From the NCBI GenBank assembly GCA_016785225.1, contig JAFBJZ010000110.1, positions 62,001 to 126,000 on the forward strand: DNA of 64,000 bases. Reading direction: 5' to 3'. Source of the DNA: Psettodes erumei (lineage: Eukaryota > Chordata > Actinopteri > Pleuronectiformes > Psettodidae). Made by a program: the position numbers and the translations under genes. This document shows, piece by piece, positions 22,165 through 32,909 of the stretch. Below the pieces are notes generated by a model. That model made no database searches and was not told the DNA's origin. It was given only the letters and a program-made list of their open reading frames with translations. Within the stretch, counting starts at the first letter, position 1; the number at the start of each line of letters is the position of its first letter.

Positions 22165-22853
22165 TTACAGTGGGACGCGAATCCAACTCGCTCTTTCCTT
22201 TACTTTTACCGCGGTTGGTGTAGTGAGGAGAACCTGAAATGGACCTTTCCAACGTGGAGAATGCCAATGACGCCTTGTAAAATCCTTCACCAGAATCCAA
22301 TCACCAGACTGGTAAGGATGAGTTATTTCTCCTTCCCTTAAGGGTGACGGAAGGGCTTTTTTTACCTGTGAAGAAATAGTACTCACTATACGAGTTAATT
22401 GTCTACAATAGGCCACTATGGCCTCATCGACAAAAATTTGATCTGTGGGCTTTCCTTTATAAAGATTTTGGCCAATAGGCATTACTCTTCCTGTCAAAAC
22501 TTCATGTGGTGACAACCCTATTGTAGAGTGATGCCTTCCCCTCATATACATTACACTAAGGGAAGACATGAGACCCAATCTAATTGCGTCTCTTCCATCA
22601 TTTTTGTGAGTTTATTTTTTAATACTCCATTTACTCTCTCAACGGCACCTCCACTTTGTGGATGATAGGCACAATGTTGTCTCAAATCAATTCCCGTTTT
22701 TTCTGCTAAAAAGGAAATAGTATTATTAACAAAATGACTACCATTATCTGATGACAATTTCTCTGGAATTCCCCACCTTGGAATTATTTCTTGTAGTAGA
22801 CATTTAGCAGTTGATTTTGCATCCGCATGCCTACAAGGAAAGCTTCTACCCAC
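22165..22853 (-). pseudogene. ERV pol: integrase core and C-terminus
   Basis: Two overlapping minus-strand frames (22853-22551 and 22578-22165). The first has the core blocks LSSDNGSHFVN (second Asp) and HPQSGGAVERVNG (catalytic Glu). The second has HSTIGLSPHEVLTGR and a C-terminal GPF-type DNA-binding module (PRWKGPFQVLLTTPTAVKV), as in gammaretroviral integrases. The frame change near 22570 and another at the junction with 22784-24010 break the chain. The residues needed for strand transfer are still recognisable in sequence. Confidence 0.8.
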
Positions 22854-24010
22854 TTAGAAAACATATCTACAATAACCAAACAATATTTATACCCTCTAGC
22901 TGGAGTCAACTCAATAAAATCCATCATAATATGTTGAAATGGACTATCAGGAATAGGAAACGCTGATTGTGTCGTTTTGTGTGACTTACCAATGTTATGT
23001 TGAGCACACACCAAACATCTTTTACAAAAATTTTCCGCAACTGTACTAAACCCAATTGAATCCCAGGTTTGACCAATAAAATCAATCATTCCACCCTTAG
23101 AAACATGGTCCAATCCATGCGATAACTTGGCCATATAAGGAAACAGTCGTTTGGGCAAACAAGGCTTATTCCTTGGGCCCCACCATATTCCCTCTGAATC
23201 ACGATGACCATGTTTCTTCCATGCAGACTTCTCTGCTGGAGTTGCCAAAGATTGAACATCCTTCAAGGACATATGTGGGTCAAAACCCATCTGAGAGACA
23301 TCAGATCCAAGATGCATTAGAAGAGAAGATGATTCAGATGAAACTGCAGCAAACTTAGCAACAGCATCTGCAAAAGAGTTTCCTTTTGACACAGCATCCA
23401 CAACCTTAACATGAGCTTGACACTTGCAAACAGCAACCTGAGAGGGAAGCAAAATAGCTTCAAGAAGGTTGTTGACAAGAAGATGATGTTGAATAGGTGT
23501 CCCTTGCGATGTGAGGAACCCTCTATTCTTCCATAAAGCAGAAAAATCATGTACAACCCCAAAAGCATACTTACTGTCCGTATAGATGGTGACACTTTTT
23601 CCCGCTGCAAGAATACATGCTCTTGTTAAAGCAAAAAGTTCAGCAGCCTGTGCAGAAAGATGAGATGGGAGCCTTGCGGACTCCACCACATCATGATCAC
23701 TTACAATGGCATAACCAACAGCTCCAACCCCATCAATTCGCCTAGCCGATCCATCTACATAATAGATCAACTCAGGGTTGGAAAGAGGTGTGGTTGAAAG
23801 ATCATGCCTGGGGGTCACTGCCTCAGTAATTGCCGCCAGACAATCATGAGGTTCACCCTCTTCTTCAGTAGGAAGCAAAGTGGCTGGATTCAACACGTTA
23901 CATCTTTTCAACGTAACATGTGGCAGACTTAAGATATTATAATAATGAAGAGTAGAAGCAGGAGTAAAATGAGCTGTTTTAGCTTGTAAAAAGAATAGTA
24001 GCCACAGCAT
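22784..24010 (-). pseudogene. ERV pol: RNase H and integrase N-terminus
   Basis: 408-codon open frame. RNase H: YVDGSARR (first Asp), QAAELFALTRA (Glu), YTDSKYAFGVV (Asp), and KGNSFADAVAK near its end; it degrades genomic RNA during reverse transcription. Integrase then begins with the zinc-binding region (CKRCLVCAQHN) and the first core aspartate in FQHIMMDFIELTPARG, followed by YKYCLVIVDMFSKWVEAF. The frame is lost shortly after. A short scrambled stretch at 24010-24060 separates it from the RT frame. Confidence 0.85.
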
Positions 24011-24033
24011 GTGGAACCAAGACAGTCAGTGGT

Positions 24034-25443
24034 CTATAGGCTACTAAAGAAGAAGAAGCTGTTATTGCTGCTGCAACTGCAGCCACTGATCGAGCACAAG
24101 GGGAAGACCCTCACAACTGGTGAAAGTTTCTGTGAATAATAAGCAACCGGCTTGAATCTGTCACCATGTTTCTGAAGTAAAACAGCACTATAAAATCCAC
24201 CCTTTTCATCAACCGCCAGAGTAAAATCTTTTGACATATCAGGAATACCTAAAGCAGGTGCCATAGCCAAAGCTTCTTTCAGCTTTTTAAAAGAATCAAG
24301 AGTTTCAGGAGTCCAAGTCACTGGGTCATGTGCAGTCAGTCCAGTCGCGTGCGCCATGTCGGAAAGGGGATGGGCTAATTTAGCATAATCAGAAATCCAG
24401 GCCCGACAGTAGCCTGTACATCCTAAAAAGGATAAAACTTGCTTTTTTGTTATTGGTTTAGGCATTGACAATACTGCCTGAATTCTATCTTTACCAATTC
24501 TACGTTCATTTTGTGAGATCTCATGTCCTAAATAGTGCACTTGTTGTTTTACCAGCTGGAGTTTTCCTAGCGACGCTTTATGTCCCTGCGAGGCCAAATA
24601 TTTTAACAGGGCATTTGTATCTATAATACAATTTTCCTCAGATGTGGAACAAACAGAGAATATCATCAAATAAAGAATCACAGTACTTCCTTTTGGAAAC
24701 ACAAAACTAGCCAAATTTTCCTGCAATGCAGCTGAATAAATAGTTGGTGATTCAGTAAATCCTTGTGGACACCTTGTCCACGTATATTTTTTTTTTCCCT
24801 TAAAGGTAAACCTGAACCAATATTGTGACGCCGGATCAACTGGAACACTAAAGAAAGCATTAGCCAAATCAATTACAGTAAACCAGTTTGTATCACTAGC
24901 TATAGAAGATAAAATCGTGGCTGGGTTAGGTACAACCGGTGCTCGAGCAAACACAGCCTCATTTACAGCGCGCAAGTCATGGACAGGTCGCCAGGTCTGG
25001 CCATCTGCCTTTTTCACAGGATAAAGTGGAGTATTACATGGAGATGTTGGGGCTGGAACAATAATTCCATCTTTTAGAAGTTGTTCAATAATGGGAGTCA
25101 TTCCCTCCTCTGCATCAGGTCGTAGAGGATACTGTCGCTTATTAGGCCTATAGTCAGATTTAGGAACCACGACCAATGGAGTGGCATCCTTTATTAATCC
25201 CACATCATACTTATGAGTTGCCCACAGATGTTTAGGGACCCCTTCCAAAGCTGGATGGGTATCTTCAAACTCTGCAGTATTCACTACAAAATTAGAAATC
25301 ATTACAAAAGATAAATCCAAATCAGCCAATTGAACTGTTCTATGAACCTTCCATTCACAATAGAAAGGATAGATAACAGTTCCCTCTTTGTTGTTCACTG
25401 CTTGGGCTGAGACTATCTCTGTATTACCGCAAGACAAATCCAT
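24034..25443 (-). pseudogene. ERV pol: reverse transcriptase
   Basis: 469-codon open frame. Visible RT blocks: YPLRPDAEEGMTPIIEQLLK (fingers), WRPVHDLRAVNEAV, WFTVIDLANAFFSVPVDP (first catalytic Asp), and CPQGFTESPTIYSAAL. The segment that should carry the YxDD catalytic box reads ILYLMIFSV near 24660 because of a local frame disturbance, so the active site is lost. The frame recovers with YLGHEIS (thumb) and FLGCTGYCRAWI. Upstream it is separated from protease by one in-frame TGA at 25450-25452. The enzyme converts RNA to DNA in active relatives. Confidence 0.85.
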
Positions 25444-25449
25444 ATTTTG

Positions 25450-26298
25450 TCATGCCACACCTATATTATAATTTGAAAAAGCTAACGATCTAGATAACAC
25501 AACATGAGGAACGCCGGTTTTCCAAAACACTTTCTTCTGCATTATATCTAAATCAATAAGCAAAGCAACAAAATCTTCAGTGACCACAATGCCATTACCG
25601 AGCAACTTTTCATCTGTTATCTTTCTGTTCCACTCTTTTTCAAATTGTTCATGCATTTCTGTTTTTGAAATTTGGCATACACATTTATAAGCGCATGGCC
25701 TATATTTTAAAAATGCATTTCCACTATAAGTTTCAACAAAATCATTTATCTCCTGCGTTACTGAAGAAAGATCAATATTCCAACAATATTCATACTTAGG
25801 GGCAATTGGGGAATGACAAACCATAGTAGCCAAAAGCTCGCTGTCAGGATCATTTCTTTTTAGCTCTAAACCATTTTCGGTGCACACAATGGTTAAACCC
25901 AATGCACATAACAAGTCCCTGCCTGCTAAATTTACTGGGCATTCTGGGACAATAACAAATGAGTGATAAATATTAGTTATACCAAAATCTTCACATTCAA
26001 CTGGACATGCCTCAGTTACTCCACACCTTAAAGATGTTCCTGAAACCCCAATGCAGATCTTAGTTTTGTTAGACATCTGAAAGATCTCTGTTATCGACCT
26101 TAAAGATGATTCAGTAGCTCCTGTATCAGCCAGCATTTCATAGGTGGTGCCATGGACTGTAATTTTAAACATAGGAAGATCCTCAGTCCTATAACGAAGT
26201 GAGAGATAAAACAAGTCAGTATCTTCAGAGTCACTTATTTTAGGTTTCTCACTGCTTTCGTTACAAGTGGCATCAGAATTTGGAGTTTGTGCAAGGAG
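25450..26298 (-). pseudogene. ERV pro: aspartic protease
   Basis: Same reading frame as gag, entered after the gag TGA at 26299-26301, with 28 open codons before the recognisable domain. Catalytic motif LADTGATESSL (DTGA), then VNLAGRDLLCALGLTI, the helical block near the C-terminus of retroviral proteases. The domain is followed by a ~130-residue linker of unknown role. It cleaves the viral polyproteins in relatives. An in-frame TGA at 25450-25452 separates it from RT. No frameshift inside the domain. Confidence 0.8.
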
Positions 26299-28300
26299 TC
26301 ATGATCGTCGTGGCTGTCGATTTCTATCCCCAAATGGTCTGCTGACAGTCACATTCCTGCCTGATGGACGCACTGCTCCTGGTTCATCATCCCATTCTTC
26401 TGTATTAGGGCATTCTCGGGCCCAATGACCTTTCTGACCACATTTCCAACAGGCATCAGTTTCTCCCTGCCAATTTCCAAAATTTCTGCCTCTTCCTCGT
26501 CCATGATATCCACCTCTTCCTCTATTAGATGTCGGAGTAAAATGGGCCAACTGGACCATCTGTAGTCTTTCAGCAGTTGCCTTAGTCTTCTTCAGTTGTT
26601 GATTTCTGTCATCCTGGACGATAGTTTCTGCATGTGCACAATATTTCTTAACGTCATTTAATCTGGCACTTTGCCATGCCACACAGTGTCTGACAAACAT
26701 GGCTCTGATCTCTGGGTCTAGACCATCCACCAAGGTCTGAATAAACTGTCTTTCCCACACAGAGTCATTCATAGTATCAGTTGGCTGTTCGTTTCCACTA
26801 TGCGTATTAAAGACTTGAATTTTCCTGGAGAAATACTCATCAAATGTTTCTGATTTTTTTTGTACACATGCATTCACAGTTGTCATATTTATGACTGGCT
26901 TGAATCTTGTTTCTAATGCTTGGTACAAATCTCTCAACTGAGCTTGATATAGAGAACCACTTCCAACATTCCATGGAACAGCTGAATTCCAAAAAGCAGG
27001 TTTCACTTCTCCCCAACCAAGACCCATTTTGGTCACACATACATGTTCCAGTTCCGCTGAAGTGGGTCTAGATTGCAACACCATCTTCTCCAGAGCATTT
27101 GCAAACACTTTTCCATTATTCTTGGGCTCTGGAAGTTTATCAATAATGGACTGTAATTCAGCAAGTTTTTCCTGGTCTATAAACATGTTGAATACCCCCG
27201 GCTCCATCTGGGCATTCTATCATTGGAGCAAGCACTGAAACTTCTAGAAGCTCATCATCGATATCCAATGCAGGTGGAGAGCCTTTTATTGGAGATGACA
27301 TTTTCGGTTGATAGACAGCACCTGACCTAGTAGTGCCTTGGTCAGTTTGATTAGGCTGTAATTTCTTCTGTCTGGACACTGGTCTCCATTCTATCTCTTC
27401 GGGCGTTGGTGTAGATATCTTAGTGGCTTGATCTAATAATCCAGCATACGGTGGGGGTGCATGAGTAGTAGGTGGTACTACGACATCTCTTCTGCTATCT
27501 AACATTGCAGTTGCTCCTCCCACAGCTCCATCAACAGCCTGTTGACCTTGCACTGGAGAAAAGGGAACTACTGGTTGTGGAGGTTGTATTCTCACTGGAC
27601 AGTCAATATCATCTACTTTATGAATGCTGACCATTACTGGTTTTGGACGATTAGAAATTGTTTGATCCGTATGACAAACTTTTCGCCCTATGGCATCCCA
27701 GACCCCAAGGCATTCTATCATATATTCATAATCCCAGTCTAAAGGACCCATAAAATTTGGAGGATCTATAAGGTCATGCAACATTTGCTATCTGCTTTTT
27801 CAAAAGAGCCGTCTTGTGGCCAACTAGAATCAAATTCTTTTATGTTATCACAAAACGGTGTTGTATAATAAGTTGACCCTTTTACCTCTTCAACAAGAGC
27901 CTTAGGAGTCAACTGTTCTTTTATCATTTTATCTTTTTATCATATACATCCTCCACACTCAAAGAAACAAAGGTCTTAACACTTTTATATGCTTTATCAG
28001 TCCTTTCTCTATTATCAGCTTCTTTTTCCCATAACTTTAAACTTTCAAGGTGTTTTTTTTTTAATTTTTTATTTACTTTTTTACAAGCACGTATTTTAGC
28101 TTTTTTAATTTTCTCCTCATATCTTTTTGCCATCCTTTTTCTCAAGGTTCTTAATGAAGCATGATGAAAACTCCCATTCTGGGAATCCCAACTTCCTATG
28201 CCATTTTGGCAAAAACTGTATGGAAACAGAACCATATTTTCTCATACATAACTTTAGCGGGACCTTGAAGGCCCTTCTGATGACTATTATTTGCACCCAT
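26299..28300 (-). pseudogene. ERV gag (matrix, late domain, capsid, nucleocapsid)
   Basis: An ATG at 28300 in a GCCATGG context opens MGANNS, a plausible N-myristoylation signal for membrane targeting. The frame meets TAG at 28196-28198. A very basic matrix-like stretch lies in another frame (28235-27924). The next frame (27784-27158) contains a proline-rich region with the PPPY late-domain motif, which recruits budding machinery in relatives. A frame change in a G-run near 27205 leads to 27207-26299: capsid-like helices, an Arg/Gly-rich patch, and one CCHC knuckle, CWKCGQKGHWARECP. It ends at TGA with pro continuing in frame. Confidence 0.8.
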
Positions 28301-29493
28301 GGCCAACCTATTTAGCCGAAGGGAAAAAGTCTATTACAATGTAATGTAATTTTTACAATGTACTCTTTTTTTAAAAAAAAAAAAATTAAATTATATAATT
28401 TTTTCTTAAATATATATATATATATATATATATTAAATCTATATTCCTTTTATCTATTTTTATTTAGTTTTATTTTATGTACTTAGGATATCACAAACCC
28501 CTGATTCAATAGTCAACTAAGCAGTCAACTAAGACAGCTGTCTGAGGTGTTGTGATGTCTTGTTTCACACACACATCCCCAAGTGCATTCCATGAAACAT
28601 ATTAGTTCCGCCCTACTCTAGTAACCCGAGTCAGAGGTCTCTGAATTTTCAAAGAGGGAGCTTCACAGACAAGCAACTAGAGCAATCTCTCTAAAATAAG
28701 GTACAACTCTCCAAGACAAACATTCACAAGTACTTTCATAAATTCTCACCAGTGATACACAGACCTATCCAGTATCTGTAATATCACTTACATCACACAG
28801 CTCAGGCCTGACACACACCGGATCCGTGGGCAAGGATACCGCCTTCCCTGAGAGAATACCGTCTCTCTATGAGCTCATTCAGTCCAAGCTATATGGATTT
28901 ATGGTCAAGGGTCCCGCCTTACCACAGAGGATACCGCCTCAAAATATGCACGTTCCTGTCTGTACCTGACAGACCTATGAGCAAAGAATACCGTCCTTGC
29001 CTAGAGATTACCGTCTCTATCTGTGCATATTTCAATCCATACCAAATGAACTTACGGGCGAAGGATACCGCCTTCCCCTCAGAGGATACCGCCTCTGTTA
29101 TCGCGCGTTTTCCCAGGGTCTACGAAGCTCAGCTCACACTACTAGAAAATAATGCAAGCCGGAACACGGCCTAGCCTCTACCCTTTTCAGGCAAGTTCCC
29201 GAAGAACTCCCTGTCTAAGCTTAGAACCAACTTTAACCTCAATCAGTGTGTCCTTTAAATTAAAATCCTTTAAAATTTTGCAAAATTTGAACAATCAATA
29301 CAATACAATTTCCACACAATTATTTATGCCAATTATTCCCATAAAAATTACAGTTACTTACTGCCTACCTGTTCCTTGGAGGGAGATCACAGAGACTTCC
29401 CTAAAAAAAACCTTCATAGAGGTCCGAGGATTTTCTCTCTTGCCCGGGCCCTGGGATGATTTCCCCCCAAAGAGCAGATTGCAGTTCGACTGT
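28301..29493 (-). promoter_or_regulatory. ERV leader between primer site and gag
   Basis: About 1.2 kb without a supported ORF, very long for a retroviral leader. It contains the hairpin array at 28832-29096, an A-run and an (AT) microsatellite near 28409-28433. It should hold the packaging signal by position. Confidence 0.7.
28832..29096 (-). repeat. Array of eight short hairpins in ERV leader
   Basis: Four units with a period of about 76 bp, each carrying two hairpin-forming motifs: 28832-28845, 28851-28866; 28907-28920, 28927-28940; 28983-28998, 29003-29018; 29061-29074, 29081-29096. On the transcribed minus strand the type-b motif is AGAGGCGGTATCCTCT (5-bp stem, loop CGGTAT); type a is AAGGCGGTATCCTT (4-bp stem, same loop). 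Variants change both stem sides together (AGAGA/TCTCT; GG/CC to GA/TC next to the loop) and one uses a G-U pair, so pairing is kept. Loop variants are CGGTAA and CGGGAC. Likely packaging or translation element; role is inference. Confidence 0.75.
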
Positions 29494-29511
29494 ATCTCGG
29501 TGGGACCTCCA
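29494..29511 (-). other. ERV primer-binding site, tRNA-Gln type
   Basis: The minus strand reads TGGAGGTCCCACCGAGAT, an exact complement of the 3' end of vertebrate tRNA-Gln including CCA as I know it. It lies about 16 nt inside the shared LTR end. The first four bases between (TTCT) and a preceding CGACA suggest that the true LTR end lies at about 29516. Confidence 0.8.
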
Positions 29512-29527
29512 AGAATGTCGTGGAAAT

Positions 29528-30038
29528 TGTCTGGAAAAGATAGCACTCTGGACACATAAAAGAAACTAGAAAGGGTTAAAGTATTAGAGTATATTGTAAT
29601 TACAATAGGAGATCAACAATACCTCAGCACATGTGGTGGAAAGGAGGATCTCAAACTTACAACAGCAAAACGTTCAACTTTTTATAGCATCTTTAAAGGT
29701 CATGGTCTTTCATACTATTGGCTAGTTTCCCCAAAGTTAAAAACATTCTTGTCCACTTGGCAAAATCCCAATCTGTGATGACCATAAATGCTCACACAGT
29801 TGTCCAACCTACACATGCATATGTAAGTAAGAACAGTAGCCTCATGCTGTGGCGCCAGTCAAATATGCAGCGTCTTCCTTTCTTGGTAACTCTGAGACAC
29901 TGGTGTCACCTAAATCACAGGGAGGAGAAAGTGATCCCCTCAACAGAAACACTATTTTTGTGACTAGAAGTAACTCAGTAAGCAAGTTGAACAACTGACC
30001 ATTATGAATTAATGATCAACTAATAATTTTCCTTCCAC
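29528..30038 (-). repeat. ERV 5' LTR
   Basis: 511 bp, same orientation as the 3' LTR at 18978 with two differences. It begins (minus strand) GTGGAAGG directly after BEL RT sequence; the expected first T is replaced by A. The true right end may extend to about 29516 (see primer site). An apparent 81-codon frame inside each LTR is incidental. Confidence 0.85.
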
Positions 30039-31169
30039 TCTCTTTGTTTGACCCACAACTGCTGTACCAAGACCTTGGCTCCTGTTGTGAAGGGAACAAT
30101 GAAGCCTAAGGGGTCATATATGCGTGCCAAGACTCCTGATGTTCCTCATCGTAGGTATTGGCTGGTCCTGCATTTGGTATTTATACCTCAAGGTGTCTGA
30201 GTTACAGAGCCAACAGAGTCCCAAGGCAAGCTCTTGCGGATCAGCACCTGTCTCACTGATCCATAACTCACTGCTTTCAGACCTGGCTTCTCTTGGTAAG
30301 TGGCTGATGACATCGGGGGTGTTACTGGCCCAATGGCGTAGCTCAAATCCCCCTGTCGCCAGAAGGGAGGTCAGTTTGTTGACTAGGTAACGGGCTTCAT
30401 CAACAGAAGAGAAGCCCTGACGGCACGTATCTACATAGAATGACCTTTCAATAGAGACCCGAACATCCTCATCTGGCTGGCTATGATTGAACACATGCTT
30501 CTGAAGAGCAGCCGGGGCTACATGTGGTGCCAAATGGGAGAACTTGCCAGGTGTAGATACTGGGTGGTTCCTCTGTCTAGAGCTCTCGCCACAGGAAGCG
30601 AAGCAGGGATCTATCCTCTGGAAGCAGCCTCACCCGATGAAACATGCCTTTTTAATATCGCTGCTGACAGCGATGGCGTGCTCTCTGAAGCGCAGCAACA
30701 CACACATCAGACCAGAACTCAAGGTGGGGCCAGGCAGTAGCAACTGATTGAGATTTTCTCCCTTGTATGTAAAAGAACAATTGAAAACAATCCTGTTCTT
30801 TCCATTATGACTCACCATGTGATGAGGGATGAACCAGTACTCTGCTGATGAGTTCAACTCCTCCTCTGACCCCTTCACTGCATAGCCTGCCTTCTCCAGC
30901 TTTACAATCTCTACGCTGTATGCTGCTGCTCTTTGAGGGTCTCGTAGCAGGCGCCTCTCTGTGCTGCGGAGATTGGCTAACACAGCCTCCTTCAGTGCAC
31001 GAAGCTGGGGTATAGTCTTCACCCTGAGAAGAGGTGTGGTGTAGAGTTGGATCCTTCTTACTTCTATGTGCGTAGTCTTTGTCTCCAACAGGTGGACTGC
31101 CTCCTGATCCTGCCTGGAGCGTGTTACAAGCTTCTCACTCCTGTAAGGGATGACATCCAATTGCCACAA
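30039..31169 (-). pseudogene. BEL/Pao reverse transcriptase (broken)
   Basis: From 31169 down: AYSVEIVKLEKAGYAVK, AEYWFIPHHMVSHNGKNRIV, FNCSFTYKGENLNQLLLPGP and DIKKACF (first catalytic Asp region). Then a frame change, the block ALQKHVFNHS, and the catalytic-loop region as IERSFYVDTC, where BEL elements carry YVDN or YVDD. SLLATGGFELRHWASN and MRNI follow, then a frame change and PLGFIVPFTTGAKVLVQQLW-KQRE, where it is cut by the ERV. At least two frameshifts. The rest of RT and all of RNase H are missing from the window. Confidence 0.8.
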
Positions 31170-32283
31170 TTTCTCTACTCGGTAGCTCGGTAGTGGTAGA
31201 GTGGAATGAAATATGCAGGCATTGTGTCTGAGTTGATTGCTGCTTGATGTGCTTGGTTGGGCCCTGAAGTGTCCAGCCCAACCTTGTCTTCACTGCTGCT
31301 GGTCCCCCAGGTGATCGCAGGTGCATGGGTGCTACTGGAGTAATGAAGTGGGAGTAGTCTGACCCAATTAACAACAAGGGCTGCACTTTGTTAAATGATG
31401 GGAGGGGGAGACCCTTTAGGTGCTTGTATTTCCTCTGAAGAGCTTTCAGAGGGTATGTGTGCTCAGCCAGGCCCAGCTGATCTGAAGTGAATGCTTTATT
31501 TATCCTGAAGGACTTCTGGGGCCGGTCAGTTGGGGATATGGAAAACGACACTGCAGTCCCATGCAGTGTCCTAAGATCCTGACGAACAGTCCTGAGGAGC
31601 AGATCTTCTGGTTCGCCTGTGAGTTGAAGTCCCTGAGCTGCTGCAGGGAGAATAATAGTCCGCTCAGATCCATCATCAAGAATAGCAAATGTCTCTAAGG
31701 TATGCTTACCATTCTGCAGCAATACCTTACTCACTTTAAGCAGGACCTGACTGCACCGAGACCATCTATCCAAGTACAGGACTTCATTTGTGGTGTTGAC
31801 AAGGCAGGATGTATCCGCAGCTGCAGGTTTTGCATTCACTTTGTGCAGAGCTTGAAGATGTTTCCCGTTGCACTTCTGACACGTAACCTTTAGGCGGCAT
31901 TGTGCAGCTTGGTGTGAGTAACCGCACCTACAACATCTTTTGTTGGTCTTAACCCAAGCAGTTATCTGTTCAACAGTTAACTGTGCAAAGTTAGAGCAGC
32001 GATCAAGGACGTGATATGTGTTGTTACAATAGGGGCAATACGCTGTCTTCTCTGAGGGCTTGGTGTTTGTGGGCTGTTTCTCTGCTACAGTTGTATTACT
32101 GCCCTGATCTGCGGTTTGCAGGATGTTGGTGCTCCTACCGGGTTTGTGATCATGCCAATGTTCTTCTTTAGATCCAGACCTGCTCTTGGTTTCATTATGT
32201 AATGTCTCATAAATTGTCTCTTGGATCCTTAACTTGTAGTTGAGCCAGTCAGAAAATGCAAGAGGCTGGGAATAGTGACCCAC
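31135..32283 (-). pseudogene. BEL/Pao gag C-terminus: zinc knuckles and protease
   Basis: A 382-codon open frame. A cysteine-rich region (YCPYCNNTYHVLDRC, CCRCGYSHQAAQC, CQKCNGKHLQALH) gives three knuckle-like modules that bind RNA in relatives. It is followed by a retropepsin-type domain with AILDDGSERTIILP, where DDGS is the catalytic loop. Further along, PLLLIGSDYSHFI and TRLGWTLQGP match the conserved end of BEL proteases. It overlaps the RT frame by 35 bases in another frame; intact BEL elements have one gag-pol frame, so this is a frameshift. The longest well-preserved BEL part here. Confidence 0.8.
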
Positions 32284-32909
32284 ATGGGATACAGGAACCT
32301 CTTGAACTCTGCTCTCATGTCTTGTGGCAGTTTAAACAACAGCCAGGTCACTTGTGACCCGCAGCAGAGCTCTGTCTGGCCGTTGTCTCCAAGCTGGTCC
32401 AACATTCCAACCAGGGCACTCACTTTCAGGGCAAACAGCTTGAATCCACAGGTGTCTCCCCATGCAATATTTGGGGCATCCATTAGTTCAGCAATCTTCC
32501 TGAGAGCCAGCTGCTGTGATTGGTCATAGTGCTCAGTGAGGCGAGTCATGATGTCAGTATATGGCTGTGGTGAGTTGGTGTAGGAATCCGCTATGAGCAG
32601 CGAGTCCTCATACTTCAAATGATCCACCAGGATTTGGTATTTCAAGCGCTCTGTAGCATCCTCTGGCAACAGATTGTCAAGTGCAACTTTAAGCCTGGCA
32701 AATTCTCTTGGATCCCCTTTGGTGAAGTAAGGGATTGTAGGCTGGGGGCCACGGTATATGGACTCATGTTGGGGGGAGGGCAATGACTTGCTGCACAATG
32801 ACTCAGCCCTTGGTGGGGTATAAGGTGCACAGTACTCTGGTGTCCACACCTGTGGTGCTGGATAATTTAGATCTGGTGGAAAAGGTTGTTCCTGGCATAT
32901 TGGCCTCAT
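32229..32909 (-). pseudogene. BEL/Pao gag N-terminal/capsid-like region
   Basis: 226-codon frame beginning within gag. IPYFTKGDPREFARLKVALD and LLPEDATERLKYQILVDHLK, then ALRKIAELMDAP, are the pattern of the gag domain found in BEL/Pao elements (the DUF1759-type capsid region). The frame shifts into the knuckle/protease frame near 32260. No convincing full start was found; the ATG at 32909 lies 560 bp from the primer site. Confidence 0.7.

Larger units (their letters stand above)
18978..30038 (-). mobile_element. Endogenous retrovirus (class I, gamma/epsilon-like), ~11 kb
   Basis: Two direct 511-bp LTRs (29528-30038 as 5' LTR, 18978-19488 as 3' LTR) differ by one substitution and one single-base indel in a T-run (near 19129 and 29680). 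Inside, on the minus strand: tRNA-Gln primer site, ~1.2 kb structured leader, gag, pro, pol, env remnants and a polypurine tract. Env is mostly replaced by a Gypsy segment (20229-22068). Several stops and frameshifts break the genes. One CCHC knuckle and the MLV-like RNase H and integrase C-terminus point to class I. No matching target duplication is visible. Confidence 0.9.

Noticed and set aside
28832..29096. CRISPR-like array (short palindromic repeats at regular spacing)
   Set aside because: The repeats are 14-16 bp with variable stems, come in pairs with unequal spacing, and lie in the leader of an ERV in a vertebrate genome.
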